Positions 1 through 11,648 of a DNA stretch of 64,000 bases are shown piece by piece. The DNA is from Paracoccus benzoatiresistens (GTDB taxonomy: Bacteria; Pseudomonadota; Alphaproteobacteria; Rhodobacterales; Rhodobacteraceae). Location of the stretch: positions 62,001 through 126,000 of the forward strand of contig NZ_JAPTYD010000001.1 in the NCBI RefSeq assembly GCF_026913015.1, in the 5' to 3' direction. Made by a program: the position numbers and the translations under genes. Each line of letters opens with the position of its first letter. Within the stretch, counting starts at the first letter, position 1. Below the pieces are notes generated by a model. It saw only the letters and a program-made list of their open reading frames with translations. It had not been told where the DNA came from and did not search any database.

Positions 1-11
1 GATGGCGGGGG

Positions 12-566
12 TCATGGCTTGTCCTTTCGCAAACTGGCTGCAAAGCCCGCGACGAATTCCGCCAGCTGTTCGCGGGTCTTGTCGTCGGTCAGGGTGCCGT
101 CCGCGTCGAACAGCCCGCGCGCGCGCGACACCATCAACCGGCCCTCCCACCAGGGCAGGGTCTTCAGCGTCCGCAGCACGGGCCACCAATGCGTCTGCGC
201 CTGCGTGGTCCCGAACCCGCCGGGCGAGGCGCCGATCACCGCGACGGGCTTGCCCGCGAACAGCGCCAGCCCCTCGCCGCGGGACATCCAGTCGATGGCG
301 TTCTTGAAGACGCCGGGGATGCCGTTGTTGTATTCGGGCGTCACCAGCAGCAGGCCGTCGGCCTGGGCCAGCTGCCGGTTCAGCGTGGCGACCGCCGGCG
401 GCGTGCCATGGGCGGCTTCCTCGTCGCCGTTATACAGCGGCACGCCGGAGATATCGCCGATGACGATCTGCACGCCCTCGGGCGCCTTCTCATGCGCGGC
501 GCGCAGAAGGCCCGTGTTGAACGAGGCGCGGCGCAGGCTGCCCGAAAGGCCAAGAATGGTGGTCAT
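12..566 (-). CDS. NAD(P)H-dependent FMN reductase (quinone/azo/chromate reductase family)
   Basis: A 184-residue flavodoxin-like reductase of the NADPH-dependent FMN reductase family. These cytoplasmic enzymes use NAD(P)H and bound FMN to reduce quinones, azo dyes or chromate by two electrons. The N-terminal GLSGSLRRASFN stretch (about residues 6-17) is the FMN-phosphate loop, and TPEYNNGIPG (about 76-85) is the second flavin-binding signature. The length is typical for the family. It lies 51 nt downstream of, and on the same strand as, a ring-cleaving dioxygenase, so a shared role in quinone detoxification is likely. Its TGA stop overlaps an ATG (ATGA) that could open a further gene running off the left edge, but only five codons of that are visible. 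The exact substrate cannot be read from sequence. Confidence 0.9.
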   Translation of the reverse strand: MTTILGLSGSLRRASFNTGLLRAAHEKAPEGVQIVIGDISGVPLYNGDEEAAHGTPPAVATLNRQLAQADGLLLVTPEYNNGIPGVFKNAIDWMSRGEGLALFAGKPVAVIGASPGGFGTTQAQTHWWPVLRTLKTLPWWEGRLMVSRARGLFDADGTLTDDKTREQLAEFVAGFAASLRKDKP

Positions 567-617
567 GCGAAATCCCTTCGTGAAGTGCCGGGGGCAAGGG
601 TGCCCTTGGCGCGGCCA

Positions 618-1559
618 TCAGTCCAGCGGCTTCAGGCCCGCCTCGATCGCGGCGCGACGGCCTTCCAGGAAGGGCGGCAGCGACAGGCCCTGGCCCATCG
701 TTTCGCGCGGTTCGTCCACGTCGAAGCCCGGCCCGTCGGTCGCCAGTTCGAACAGGTTGCCGCCGGGTTCGCGGAAATACAGCGAGCGGAAATAATACCG
801 CTCGACCTCGCCCGAATTGGGGACGCGGAACCCGCGCAGGCGGGCGGCCCATTCGGCAAGCGCCGCCGGATCGGGCACGCGGAAGGCGACGTGGTGGACA
901 CCGCCCGCGCCCTGCCGGGCCGCGGGCAGGCCGGGCTGGACCGCGACATGCAGTTCGGCGGCCGCCCCGCCATTGCCCATTTGGAAGACATGGACCTGCC
1001 CCTGCCCATCCGGGCTGGCATAGTCGCGCACCCGCGTCATGTTCATGACTTCGGTCAGCACGGCCTCGGTCGGCGCAAGTTCGGGCACCGAGATCGTGAT
1101 CGGGCCCAGGCCGCGGATCTGGTGTTCCGCAGGCACGGGGCTTTGATCCCAGGGCTGCCCTGCGGGATCGGGCGCGGCGACCAGGCGCAGGCGCTGTCCT
1201 TCGGGGTCTTCCAGGTCCAGGCTGGCGCGGTTGTCCAGCGTGGCGACCTTGCCGGTGGACACGCCAAGGCCGGTCAGCCGCGCGGCCCACCAGTCGAGGC
1301 TGTCCTCGGCCACCCGCAGGCCGGTGCGGCTGATCGAATGGGTGCCGCGCCCTTCGCGGCCGACCGGCCAGTCGAAGAAGGTGATGTCGGTGCCGGGCGT
1401 GCCCGCCCCGTCCGCGAAGAACAGGTGATAGGCCGAGATGTCGTCCTGGTTCACCGTCTTCTTCACCCGGCGCAGGCCAAGGCTGTCGGTGTAGAAGCGG
1501 TTGTTGCCCGCCGCGTCGGCGGTGATGGCGGTCAGGTGGTGGATGCCGGTCAGCTGCAT
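618..1559 (-). CDS. VOC-family ring-cleaving dioxygenase, MhqO/PcpA-like
   Basis: A 313-residue vicinal-oxygen-chelate protein that resembles the Fe(II) hydroquinone ring-cleaving dioxygenases MhqO, PcpA and LinE. Two glyoxalase-type modules are visible: an N-terminal one starting [13 protein letters not shown] and a C-terminal one with [10 protein letters not shown]. The likely metal ligands are a His at residue 7 or 8, a His at 222 or 223, and Glu271 in [13 protein letters not shown] chose the internal ATG because AGGAG sits about 8 nt upstream and family members begin exactly here; an upstream in-frame ATG would add 11 unconvincing residues. The neighbouring FMN reductase and divergent LysR gene suggest an inducible aromatic/quinone stress unit. 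The family assignment is firm; the substrate is inferred. Confidence 0.88.
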   Translation of the reverse strand: MQLTGIHHLTAITADAAGNNRFYTDSLGLRRVKKTVNQDDISAYHLFFADGAGTPGTDITFFDWPVGREGRGTHSISRTGLRVAEDSLDWWAARLTGLGVSTGKVATLDNRASLDLEDPEGQRLRLVAAPDPAGQPWDQSPVPAEHQIRGLGPITISVPELAPTEAVLTEVMNMTRVRDYASPDGQGQVHVFQMGNGGAAAELHVAVQPGLPAARQGAGGVHHVAFRVPDPAALAEWAARLRGFRVPNSGEVERYYFRSLYFREPGGNLFELATDGPGFDVDEPRETMGQGLSLPPFLEGRRAAIEAGLKPLD

Positions 1560-1646
1560 GGGTGCTGCTCCTTTCCCTTTGCTTGATGCCAATATGGCGC
1601 AAACGCACCGTTCGGGGCAGCCGCCGCCGCGGCAAAGCGGCGTTCG

Positions 1647-1658
1647 GTTCTTGCGAAC
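1647..1658. promoter_or_regulatory. Inverted repeat GTTC-N4-GAAC in the divergent LysR/dioxygenase promoter
   Basis: GTTC TTGC GAAC lies 27 nt before the LysR start. An overlapping CGTTC (1641-1645) and GAACG (1655-1659) extend the symmetry. LysR regulators bind short interrupted dyads, usually of T-N11-A type, in this kind of divergent gap. This is a candidate operator only. Confidence 0.35.
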
Positions 1659-1684
1659 GATGCCATCCCGGCTATGGTGCGCCG

Positions 1685-2584
1685 ATGGACTGGTCGATCA
1701 ACGACATTCGCACATTCCTGGCCGTGCTGGACGCGGGCAGCATCTCCGGCGCGGCGGCGCGGGCCGATCTGTCGAAATCAGTGGTCAGCAAGCGGATCAG
1801 CGATTTCGAGGCGGCGCTTGGCGTGGCGCTGTTCGTGCGCCATGCGGGCCGGATCGCGCCCACCGACAATGCCCTGGCCCTGGCCGACCGGCTGCGCCCG
1901 GCCCTGGCGGAACTGATCGCCGCGACCGAAAGCGTGGGCGGGCAGGCGGATCTGCGGGGCCGCCTGGCCATCGCCGCCCCGATGAGCTTCGGAATCCGCC
2001 ACCTGGGCCCGGTGATCGCGGGTTTCGCCCGCGCCCATCCCGGGCTGGAGATCGTGCTGGATTACGACGACCAGCTGACCGACCTGGGCCGGGCGGGCTT
2101 CGATGTCGGCCTGCGCATCGGCGAGCTGAAGGACAGCAGCCTGATGGCGCGAAGGGTTTGCGAGGATCCGCGCGTCCTGGTCGCCAGCCCCGACTATCTG
2201 GCGGTGCATGGGGCCATCGGGGCGCCTCGCGATCTGGCCGGGCATCGTACCATCGGCTATCTGAATGCACGGATGGGGGATCTCTGGCCCTTTGGCCCGG
2301 ACGTGGCGCCCCCGCCCCCGGGGCGGATCACGGCGAACAATGGCGATGCGATCCGCGACATGGCAATCGGGGGTCTCGGGCTGGCGCTTTTGCCGATGTT
2401 CATTGTCCATGATGCCTTGCGCGACGGGCGGCTGGTGCGGCTGCTGCCCCATCTGCCGCAGCGGTCCCTGCCCGTCAGCGTGGTCTGGCCGCCGGTCCGG
2501 CCGATGCCGCGCAAGACGCGCGCCTTCATCGACCATGTGGCCGGGGCCTTTGCCGGGGCGGCGCCATGGCTGGCGGGGTTGTAG
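1685..2584 (+). CDS. LysR-family transcriptional regulator
   Basis: A 299-residue LysR-type regulator. The winged helix-turn-helix spans about residues 5-62, with the typical [20 protein letters not shown] recognition region, followed by a periplasmic-binding-like effector domain. The start is the ATG before DWSINDI; longer readings add 41 residues with no homology-like character. It is transcribed divergently from the dioxygenase/reductase pair across 125 bp, which is the classical arrangement for a LysR regulator and its target. The likely role is activation of that pair by a quinone or aromatic effector, possibly with repression of its own gene. The shared interval holds an inverted repeat (GTTC-N4-GAAC) annotated separately. 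The effector is unknown. Confidence 0.92.
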   Translation: MDWSINDIRTFLAVLDAGSISGAAARADLSKSVVSKRISDFEAALGVALFVRHAGRIAPTDNALALADRLRPALAELIAATESVGGQADLRGRLAIAAPMSFGIRHLGPVIAGFARAHPGLEIVLDYDDQLTDLGRAGFDVGLRIGELKDSSLMARRVCEDPRVLVASPDYLAVHGAIGAPRDLAGHRTIGYLNARMGDLWPFGPDVAPPPPGRITANNGDAIRDMAIGGLGLALLPMFIVHDALRDGRLVRLLPHLPQRSLPVSVVWPPVRPMPRKTRAFIDHVAGAFAGAAPWLAGL

Positions 2585-2589
2585 AAAGA

Positions 2590-2630
2590 CCGGGGGCCAG
2601 CCCCCGGACCCCCGGGATATTTGCAGTCCA
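2590..2630. repeat. GC-rich intergenic element, copy 1
   Basis: CCGGGGG (2590-2596), a 4-nt loop and CCCCCGG (2601-2607) form a strong hairpin, followed by ACCCCCGGGATATTTGCAG and TCCA. Hairpin plus tail recurs at 21792-21836, and the tail core recurs at 63476-63491. Here it lies between the LysR stop and the ribosome-binding site of the small membrane protein. It could serve as the LysR terminator, although no U-tract follows the stem. Confidence 0.6.
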
Positions 2631-2648
2631 ACGCAGGAGCCGTGACAG

Positions 2649-2831
2649 ATGCTGGTTGATCCGAATGCGCCGTTTTTCCGTCAGCTTTGGGTGCGGGTGG
2701 CCTGCGTCGCCACGCCCCTGATCTGGGCGGGGGTCGAGCTTTACACGGGCAACCCCTTCTGGGCGCTTCTGTCGGGGGCTGCCGGTCTTTATCTGGCCTT
2801 CGAGCTGTTCGTACGGCGCAAGCCCGACTGA
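2649..2831 (+). CDS. Small two-helix membrane protein, function unknown
   Basis: A 60-residue protein with two hydrophobic segments, about residues 15-30 and 37-53, and a basic C-terminus ending FVRRKPD. A good AGGAG stands about 9 nt before the ATG. The codon use is GC-rich like that of the neighbours, and its stop lies one base from the convergent alpha-glucosidase stop. I do not recognise a named family. The ribosome-binding site and compact two-helix pattern make it a real gene rather than a chance reading frame. It may be a small inner-membrane accessory protein, but nothing nearby tells its job. Confidence 0.7.
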   Translation: MLVDPNAPFFRQLWVRVACVATPLIWAGVELYTGNPFWALLSGAAGLYLAFELFVRRKPD

Positions 2832-2832
2832 T

Positions 2833-4434
2833 TCACGCGGATAGCCTGACCGCGCGGTCCAGCCAGGCAAAGCCGTTCGGCGGCAGGTCCAGCACGCCCT
2901 CGGACAGCGTGGCCTGCGATGGGCCGACCAGGTCCGCGCCGTCCGACAGGGTCAGCCGCTGGGATTCCGCGGACAGGTTGAAGACGCAGGTCAGCGCCAG
3001 CCCCTCGATGCCCCGATAGAAGGCCAGGATCGGCTCGGGCAGGTCCAGGAACGAGGTTTCGCCCATCCGCAGCGGCACCTGCGACTTGCGGAAGGCGATG
3101 GTCGCGCGATAGGCCGAAAGCACGCTGTCATTGTCGGATTGCTGGCCCGCCACCGCGCGCGCCGCCTGTGCGTCCTTGACCGGCAGCCAGGGCTTGGCAG
3201 TCGAAAAGCCCGCGTTCGGGCTTTCGTCCCAAACCATCGGCGTGCGGCAGCCGTCGCGCCCCTTGACCTCGGGCCAGAAGCGCAGGGCAGGGGGATCGGT
3301 CAGTTCCTCGTAGACCAGCTCGGTCTCGGTCTGGCCCAGTTCCTCGCCCTGGTAAAGACAGATGGTGCCCGGGAAGGACAGCAGCATCGCCGCCGATTGC
3401 CGGGCCAGGGCCTCGGCGCTTTCGGCATAGGGCAGCCAGCGGGTGACGTGGCGGAACACGTCGTGGTTGGAAAAGGACCAGCAGGCATGGCTGTCGGGCG
3501 CGTCCTGGTGGACACCTTCGATCGTGTGGCGGAAATGGCGGGCGGTGAACTGGTGGCTCAGCATCTCGAAGCTGTAGCACATGTGCAGCCGGTCGGTGCT
3601 GGCGGTGTATTCGGCCATGATGTGGATCGAGGTATCGCCGCTTTCGCCCACCTCTCCGACCATCATGCGGGCGTCGTATTCGTCGGTCAGCTTGCGCATC
3701 CGCTTCAGGAAGGCGATATTTTCGGGCCGGTTCTTCGAATATACATGGCGCTGCATGTTGTAGGTGTCGGGCGCGGCGCTGTCGGGATTGGGCGGGTTGT
3801 TCCGCAGCCGCGCGTCGTGGAAGTAGAAGTTGACCGTATCCAGCCGGAAGCCGTCCACGCCGCGTTCCAGCCAGAAGCGCATCGTGCCCAGAAGCGCGTC
3901 CTGCACGTCGCGGTTCCACAGGTTCAGGTCGGGCTGCTCGATCAGGAAGTTGTGCAGGTAATACTGCCGCCGCTGCGGCTCCCACTCCCAGGCCGGGCCG
4001 CCAAAGACCGAGGGCCAGTTGTTCGGCGGCGTGCCGTCGGGGTTCGGATCGGCCCAGACATACCAATCGGCCTTGTCGTTGTCGCGGCTGGACCGGCTTT
4101 CGGCGAACCACGGGTGGCGGTCGCTGGAATGGCTGAGGACCTGGTCGATGATAACCTTCAGGCCCAGTTCGTGCGCACGCGCCACAAGCGCGTCGAAATC
4201 GGCAAGCGTGCCGAACAGCGGGTCGATGTCGCAGTAGTTGCTGACGTCATAGCCCATGTCCTTCATGGGCGAGGTGAAGATGGGCGACAGCCAGATCGCA
4301 TCCACGCCCAGCGAGGCCACGTGGTCCAGCCGACGGGTGATGCCCGGCAGGTCGCCGATCCCGTCGCCGTTGCTGTCCTGAAAGCTGCGGGGATAGATCT
4401 GGTAGATCACCGCGTCGCGCCACCATTCGGTCAT
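2833..4434 (-). CDS. Alpha-glucosidase, glycoside hydrolase family 13
   Basis: A 533-residue GH13 enzyme of the alpha-glucosidase/oligo-1,6-glucosidase group, which hydrolyses terminal alpha-glucosidic bonds of maltose, sucrose or short glucans. The TIM-barrel signatures are present: GDGIGDLPGI near residue 23, DQVLSHSSDRHPWF (about 97-110), catalytic nucleophile Asp199 in GFRLDTVN, acid/base Glu261 in VGEVGE, and the transition-state pair His324-Asp325 in FSNHD. No signal peptide is seen, so it is probably cytoplasmic. The internal ATG at MTEWWRD is preferred because AGGAG precedes it. It diverges from glgB across 119 bp, so shared control with glycogen genes is plausible. The exact linkage preference is not determinable. 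Confidence 0.92.
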   Translation of the reverse strand: MTEWWRDAVIYQIYPRSFQDSNGDGIGDLPGITRRLDHVASLGVDAIWLSPIFTSPMKDMGYDVSNYCDIDPLFGTLADFDALVARAHELGLKVIIDQVLSHSSDRHPWFAESRSSRDNDKADWYVWADPNPDGTPPNNWPSVFGGPAWEWEPQRRQYYLHNFLIEQPDLNLWNRDVQDALLGTMRFWLERGVDGFRLDTVNFYFHDARLRNNPPNPDSAAPDTYNMQRHVYSKNRPENIAFLKRMRKLTDEYDARMMVGEVGESGDTSIHIMAEYTASTDRLHMCYSFEMLSHQFTARHFRHTIEGVHQDAPDSHACWSFSNHDVFRHVTRWLPYAESAEALARQSAAMLLSFPGTICLYQGEELGQTETELVYEELTDPPALRFWPEVKGRDGCRTPMVWDESPNAGFSTAKPWLPVKDAQAARAVAGQQSDNDSVLSAYRATIAFRKSQVPLRMGETSFLDLPEPILAFYRGIEGLALTCVFNLSAESQRLTLSDGADLVGPSQATLSEGVLDLPPNGFAWLDRAVRLSA

Positions 4435-4553
4435 CCGTTTCTCCTGTTGGATCGCCTTGGCGCCGATAGAACACGACGGGTGTGGCACCGGAAAGACGAT
4501 TTCGGCGTTACAAGACAGATTGCCCCCAACGGCGGGCCGGTTAGAGTGGGTTC

Positions 4554-6748
<2,195 letters not shown>

Positions 6749-6767
<19 letters not shown>

Positions 6768-8005
6768 CCCGGCGCGCGATGGCTTTCGTGCTGGCCGGCG
6801 GGCGGGGCAGCCGCCTGAAGGAATTGACCGACCGCCGCGTCAAACCGGCGGTCTATTTCGGTGGCAAGACCCGCATCATCGACTTTGCCCTGTCGAACGC
6901 GATGAATTCAGGCATCCGCAAGATCGCGGTCGCCACCCAGTACAAGGCCCACAGCCTGATCCGCCATGTGCAGCGGGGCTGGAACTTCTTCCGGGCCGAG
7001 CGCAACGAATTCATGGACATCCTGCCCGCCAGCCAGCGCATGTCAGAGGAACACTGGTATCGCGGCACCGCCGATGCGGTGACCCAGAACATCGACATCG
7101 TGGACAGCTATGACGTCGATTACATCGTGATCCTGGCGGGTGACCACATCTACAAGATGGATTACGAGATCATGCTGCGCGAGCATTGCGAAAGCCGCGC
7201 GGACGTGACCATCGGCTGCCTGACCGTGCCCCGGATGGAGGCGACGGCCTTTGGCGTCATGGCGGTGGACGAAACCGGGCGCATCACCTCGTTCCTGGAA
7301 AAACCCTCCGATCCGCCGGGGATGCCTGACGATCCCGACAGCGCGCTGGCCTCCATGGGGATCTATGTCTTCAGCTGGCCCTTCCTGCGCGATCTGCTGC
7401 TGAGGGATGCCGAGGATCCGAATTCCAGCCATGATTTCGGCAACGACCTGATCCCCGAGATCGTGCGCAGGGGCAAGGCGATGGCGCACCGCTTCGATGT
7501 GTCCTGCGTGCGCGATCCGGGCGCGCCCGCCTATTGGAAGGACGTGGGCACGGTGGATGCCTTCTGGAAGGCCAATATCGACCTGACCGACTTTACCCCC
7601 GAACTGAACCTGTGGGACCGCGAATGGCCCATCTGGACCTATTCCGAAAGCGCGCCGCCCGCGAAATTCATCCATGACGAAAAGGACCGGCGCGGCATTG
7701 CCGTGTCGTCCATGGTGTCGGGGGGCTGCATCATCTCGGGCACGGAAATCCGCAACTCGCTGCTGTTCACGCAGGTCCATACCAACAGCTATGCGTCGTT
7801 GGATCATGTCGTGGTGCTGCCCTACGTCACCGTCCAGCGGCGTGCCCGCCTGACCCGCGCGGTGATCGACCGGGGCGTGGTCATCCCCGAGGGCCTGGTC
7901 GTGGGCGAGGATCACGCCGAGGACGCCAAGTGGTTCCGCGTCAGCGAAGGAGGCATCACCCTGATCACCCAGGACATGCTGGACCGCCGGGCGGCCAGCC
8001 TGTGA
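6749..8005 (+). CDS. glgC: Glucose-1-phosphate adenylyltransferase (ADP-glucose pyrophosphorylase)
   Basis: A 418-residue enzyme that makes ADP-glucose from glucose-1-phosphate and ATP, the committed step of bacterial glycogen synthesis. The N-terminal nucleotidyltransferase signature [19 protein letters not shown] runs from about residue 11. The glucose-phosphate site FLEKPSDP and a C-terminal left-handed beta-helix with hexad-like repeats (about residues 300-410) are visible. The ATG lies inside the end of glgB, preceded by GGGGAGG, so translation is coupled. Its TGA overlaps the GTG of glgA. The family is allosterically controlled by glycolytic intermediates; which one applies here cannot be read off. 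Confidence 0.97.
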
Positions 8006-9429
8006 CGCGGGTCCTGTCCATCGCCTCGGAATGCGCGCCGCTGGTCAAGACGGGCGGGCTGGCGGATGTGGCGGGCGCGCTCCCCGCCGCCCTGTGGACC
8101 CAGGGGGTCCAGATGCGGACCCTGCTGCCCGGCTATCCCGCCGTGATCGCCGCCCTGCATGACTGGACCGAGGCCGCGCACTTCGATGACCTGTTCGGCG
8201 CCCCGGCACGGCTTCTGACCGGCTGGGCGGCGGGGCTGGATCTGCTGGTGATCGACGCCCCCCACCTGTTCTCGCGGCCGGGCAATCCCTATCTGGGCCC
8301 GGACGGGCGGGACTGGCCCGACAATCCCGAACGCTTTGCCGCGCTGTCCTGGGTCGGCGCGCATGTCGGGATCCATGGCGCGGCGGGCTGGCATCCGCAG
8401 GTTCTGCATGGCCACGACTGGCAGGCGGGTTTCGTCCCCGAATACCTGCGCCAGATGGGCGGCGGTCCCGCCACGGTGCTGACCATCCACAACATCGCCT
8501 TCACCGGGGCGACGGATGCCGGCCGGATGCAGTCGCTCCGCCTCGATCCCTGGCGCTTCCAGATGGATGGCTACGAGTTCTATGGCGGCATCTCGGCGCT
8601 GAAGGCCGGGCTGATGGAGGCGGATGCCCTGACCACCGTGTCCCCCACCTATGCCGAGGAGTTGATGACCCCCGAATTCGGCATGGGCCTGGACGGGGTG
8701 ATGCGGTTTCGGCGCGAAGCGCTGACCGGCATCCTGAACGGCATCGACCTGCACGCCTGGAACCCCGCGACCGATCCCGCGATCCGGCCCTATGACAGCC
8801 TGCCCGGCAAGGCCCCCAGCAAGGCCGCCCTGCGCGCCGAGATGGGCCTGCCGGAAGCGGACGGCCCGCTTTGCGTGGTCGTGTCCCGGATGACGCACCA
8901 GAAGGGCCTGGATCTGGTGGCCGAGGCGCTGCCCGCGCTGCTGGATCATGGCGGGCAGCTTGCGCTTCTGGGGTCGGGCGAACCGGCGCTTGAACATGCC
9001 TTCCGCCGCCTGGGCGAACAGAACCCCCATGTCGCCGTGCGCATCGGCTATGACGAGGCGCTGTCGCACCGCATGATCGCGGGGGGCGACGCGATCCTGG
9101 TTCCCTCGCGGTTCGAGCCTTGCGGGCTGACGCAGATGTACGGGCTGCGCTATGGCACGGTGCCGGTGGTGGGCCTGACCGGCGGGCTGGCCGATACCGT
9201 CATCAACGCATCCCCCGCCAGCCTGGCGCAAGGGGTGGCGACGGGCATCCAGTTCTCGCCCGTGACGGCCGAGTCGTTGCGCAACGCCCTGACCCGGCTG
9301 TGCCAGCTTTACCGGGACAAGGACACATGGTCCCGGCTGGTCGCGAACGCGATGGCGCAGCCCGTCGGCTGGGACCAGTCGGCACGGGCCTATGCCGCGC
9401 TTTATGCCCGGCTGACGGCCGGCAGATGA
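8002..9429 (+). CDS. glgA: Glycogen synthase (ADP-glucose type, GT5)
   Basis: A 475-residue glycosyltransferase family 5 enzyme that transfers glucose from ADP-glucose to the growing alpha-1,4 chain. The ADP-glucose binding motif KTGGLADV is at residues 16-23. The C-terminal half carries the retaining-transferase signature [21 protein letters not shown] place the start at the GTG that overlaps the glgC stop (GTGA), because the family's N-terminal beta-strand ([13 protein letters not shown]) follows directly and the resulting length is typical. Longer readings would run back into glgC with no similarity. Its stop overlaps the glgX ATG. Translational coupling probably keeps the synthesis enzymes in balance. 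Confidence 0.96.
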   Translation: MTRVLSIASECAPLVKTGGLADVAGALPAALWTQGVQMRTLLPGYPAVIAALHDWTEAAHFDDLFGAPARLLTGWAAGLDLLVIDAPHLFSRPGNPYLGPDGRDWPDNPERFAALSWVGAHVGIHGAAGWHPQVLHGHDWQAGFVPEYLRQMGGGPATVLTIHNIAFTGATDAGRMQSLRLDPWRFQMDGYEFYGGISALKAGLMEADALTTVSPTYAEELMTPEFGMGLDGVMRFRREALTGILNGIDLHAWNPATDPAIRPYDSLPGKAPSKAALRAEMGLPEADGPLCVVVSRMTHQKGLDLVAEALPALLDHGGQLALLGSGEPALEHAFRRLGEQNPHVAVRIGYDEALSHRMIAGGDAILVPSRFEPCGLTQMYGLRYGTVPVVGLTGGLADTVINASPASLAQGVATGIQFSPVTAESLRNALTRLCQLYRDKDTWSRLVANAMAQPVGWDQSARAYAALYARLTAGR

Positions 9430-11510
9430 ACCACACGATCACGGCGGGGCATCCGTTTCCGCTTGGCGCCTCGTTCGACGGGGGCGGGGTCAACTTCGCC
9501 ATTTTCTCGCAGCATGCCGACCAGGTGGTGCTGTGCCTGTTCGACGACAAGCACCGCGAAACGCGTATCCCGCTGCCGGAACGCGAAGGCCACATCTGGC
9601 ACGGATACATCGCCGGGCTGGCGCCGGGCCAGCGATACGGCTTCCGCGTCCATGGGCCCTATCGCCCGCGGGAGGGGCATCGCTTCAACCCGAACAAGCT
9701 GCTGATCGACCCCTATGCGAAGCGCCTGACGGGCAGCCCGCGTCCGCATGACGCGCTGTTCGGATACCGCGCCGGGCATCACGATTCGGACCTGTCCTTC
9801 GACCGCCGCGACAGCGCCGCGCACATGCCGCGCTGCGTCGTGGTGGATCCCGCCTTCAGCTGGGGCGACGACCAGCCGCTGCGCCGCCCGTTGACGGAAA
9901 CCGTCATCTACGAGGCGCATGTGAAGGGCCTGACCATGCTGCACCCGGAGGTGCGGCATCCCGGGACATACCTTGCCATGGCCTCGGACCCGATCCTGGA
10001 CCATCTGAACGGCCTGGGTGTCACGGCCATCGAGCTTCTGCCGGTCCACGCCTTCGCCGACGACCGCTTCCTGACCGACCGGGGACTGTCGAACTACTGG
10101 GGCTACATGTCCTATGGCTTCTTCGCGCCCGAGCCACGCTACATGCAGGCAGACGACATCGCGGAATTCCAGCAGATGGTCGCCCGCTTCCACCAGGCCG
10201 GGATCGAGGTGATCCTGGACGTGGTCTACAACCACACCGCCGAGGGCAACCACCTTGGCCCGACCCTGTCCTTTCGCGGCATCGACAACGCCGCCTATTA
10301 CCGGCTGGCCGAGGACCGGCGCTTTTACGCGAATGACGCGGGGACGGGGAATGTCCTGAATCTCGACAGTCCCTTCGCGCTGCGGCTGGTGGTGGATTCG
10401 CTGCGCTACTGGGTCGAGGTGATGCATGTGGACGGCTTCCGCTTCGACCTGTGTTCGGTTCTGGGCCGCACGCGCGGCGTCTTTGACCGCGACGGGCCGT
10501 TCTTTCGCGCGGTCAGGCAGGATCCGGTCCTGAACCGCGTCAAGCTGATCGCCGAGCCGTGGGACCTGGGCGAGGGAGGCTATCAACTGGGCGCCTATCC
10601 TGCGCCCTTCTGCGAATGGAACGACCGCTTCCGCGACGATGTGCGCGCCTTCTGGCGGGGCGACGCGGGCCACATCGGCCATCTGGCCAAGCGCATCGCC
10701 GGATCGGCGGCGCGCTTCGACCATGACGGGCGGGCGGCCACCGCCTCGGTCAACTTCATCGCCGCCCATGACGGTTTCACGCTGATGGATACCGTCAGCT
10801 TCGCCAGGAAACACAACGAGGCGAACGGCGAGGATAACCGCGACGGGCACAACCACAACCTGTCGGACAACATGGGCGTGGAAGGCCCGACCGGGGATCC
10901 CGCCATCCGGGCCCGCCGCGACCGCCGCCGCCGCAACCTGTTTGCCACCCTGCTGCTGAGCCAGGGCACCCCCATGATCCTGGCGGGGGACGAGCTTGGC
11001 AATTCGCAGAACGGCAACAACAATGCCTACTGCCAGGACAACCCCTTGGGCTGGGTGGACTGGGAAGGCGCGGACCGGGGTTTTCTGGACTTCTGCCGCC
11101 AGGTGATCGCCTTCCGCAAGGCCCATCCGATCCTGCGCCAGCGCCGGTTCCTGCACAGCCAGTCGCGCGAACAGGACGGGTTGCCCGACCTGTTCTGGCG
11201 CCGCGCCGACGGCCAGCCGATGACGCCCGCCGACTGGTCGAACCCCCAGGGGCGGCTGCTGGCGGCGGAAATGCGCATGGCCTCGGGGACGCCCGCCTAT
11301 GCTGCGCTGCCGGGGGCGGTCTTTCTGGTCTTCAACAACGGTCCCGATGCCAGGGTGCATCTGCCCCAGCCCGCGCAGGGTGGCCACTGGCGCAGGCGGC
11401 TGGACAGCGCGCGCGACGCCATGCCAGACCAACGGGCGGGAAAGGTCGAATGGATCGTCGCGGCAAGTGTGGTGGCTTTCGTGTTGTGCGACCTGACGGC
11501 GGATGCCTGA
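9426..11510 (+). CDS. glgX: Glycogen debranching enzyme (isoamylase-type GH13)
   Basis: A 694-residue debranching enzyme that hydrolyses the alpha-1,6 links of phosphorylase-limited glycogen. A CBM48 module (about residues 10-110, with GGGVNFAIFSQHADQVVLCLF) precedes a GH13 barrel. The motifs are DVVYNHTAEGNHLGPTLSFR, the nucleophile Asp341 in GFRFDLCSV, the acid/base Glu377 in IAEPWDLG, and AAHDGFTL. This is the GlgX/TreX subgroup rather than pullulanase. The start is the ATGA overlap with glgA. It is the last tightly coupled gene of the cluster; glgP follows after 138 bp. Placing synthesis and breakdown genes together is common in alphaproteobacteria. Confidence 0.96.
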   Translation: MNHTITAGHPFPLGASFDGGGVNFAIFSQHADQVVLCLFDDKHRETRIPLPEREGHIWHGYIAGLAPGQRYGFRVHGPYRPREGHRFNPNKLLIDPYAKRLTGSPRPHDALFGYRAGHHDSDLSFDRRDSAAHMPRCVVVDPAFSWGDDQPLRRPLTETVIYEAHVKGLTMLHPEVRHPGTYLAMASDPILDHLNGLGVTAIELLPVHAFADDRFLTDRGLSNYWGYMSYGFFAPEPRYMQADDIAEFQQMVARFHQAGIEVILDVVYNHTAEGNHLGPTLSFRGIDNAAYYRLAEDRRFYANDAGTGNVLNLDSPFALRLVVDSLRYWVEVMHVDGFRFDLCSVLGRTRGVFDRDGPFFRAVRQDPVLNRVKLIAEPWDLGEGGYQLGAYPAPFCEWNDRFRDDVRAFWRGDAGHIGHLAKRIAGSAARFDHDGRAATASVNFIAAHDGFTLMDTVSFARKHNEANGEDNRDGHNHNLSDNMGVEGPTGDPAIRARRDRRRRNLFATLLLSQGTPMILAGDELGNSQNGNNNAYCQDNPLGWVDWEGADRGFLDFCRQVIAFRKAHPILRQRRFLHSQSREQDGLPDLFWRRADGQPMTPADWSNPQGRLLAAEMRMASGTPAYAALPGAVFLVFNNGPDARVHLPQPAQGGHWRRRLDSARDAMPDQRAGKVEWIVAASVVAFVLCDLTADA

Positions 11511-11594
11511 GGCAGGCGCAGCCGATCACAATTTCGGGCATCCGTGATACACAGCATAGAATCGCGCGTCCGGCCCTTTTCAACCGTATGGAAA

Positions 11595-11638
11595 CTTGGC
11601 AACAAAAATTAACCGCCAAGCGATATTCTGGCGGCCAG
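11595..11638. promoter_or_regulatory. Inverted repeats in the glgX-glgP gap
   Basis: This 138-bp gap is locally AT-rich for this genome. CTTGGC (11595-11600), 14 nt, and GCCAAG (11615-11620) form an inverted repeat whose loop contains AACAAAAATTAACC. A second dyad, CTGGC-G-GCCAG, lies at 11628-11638, just before the glgP start. These could be operator or promoter elements giving glgP separate control from glgBCAX. No U-tract follows, so a terminator is less likely. Confidence 0.3.
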
Positions 11639-11648
11639 CGGCAGACGC

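Noticed and set aside
1..15. ATG on the minus strand overlapping the FMN reductase stop (ATGA), possibly a further gene (MTPAI...)
   Set aside because: Only five codons are visible before the window edge, too little to support a feature.
189..1586. Long plus-strand open reading frame opposite the dioxygenase gene
   Set aside because: Arg/Gln/Ala-rich translation with no family character; it is the antisense shadow of a GC-rich gene, as are similar long frames opposite the alpha-glucosidase, glgX, glgP and lptD.
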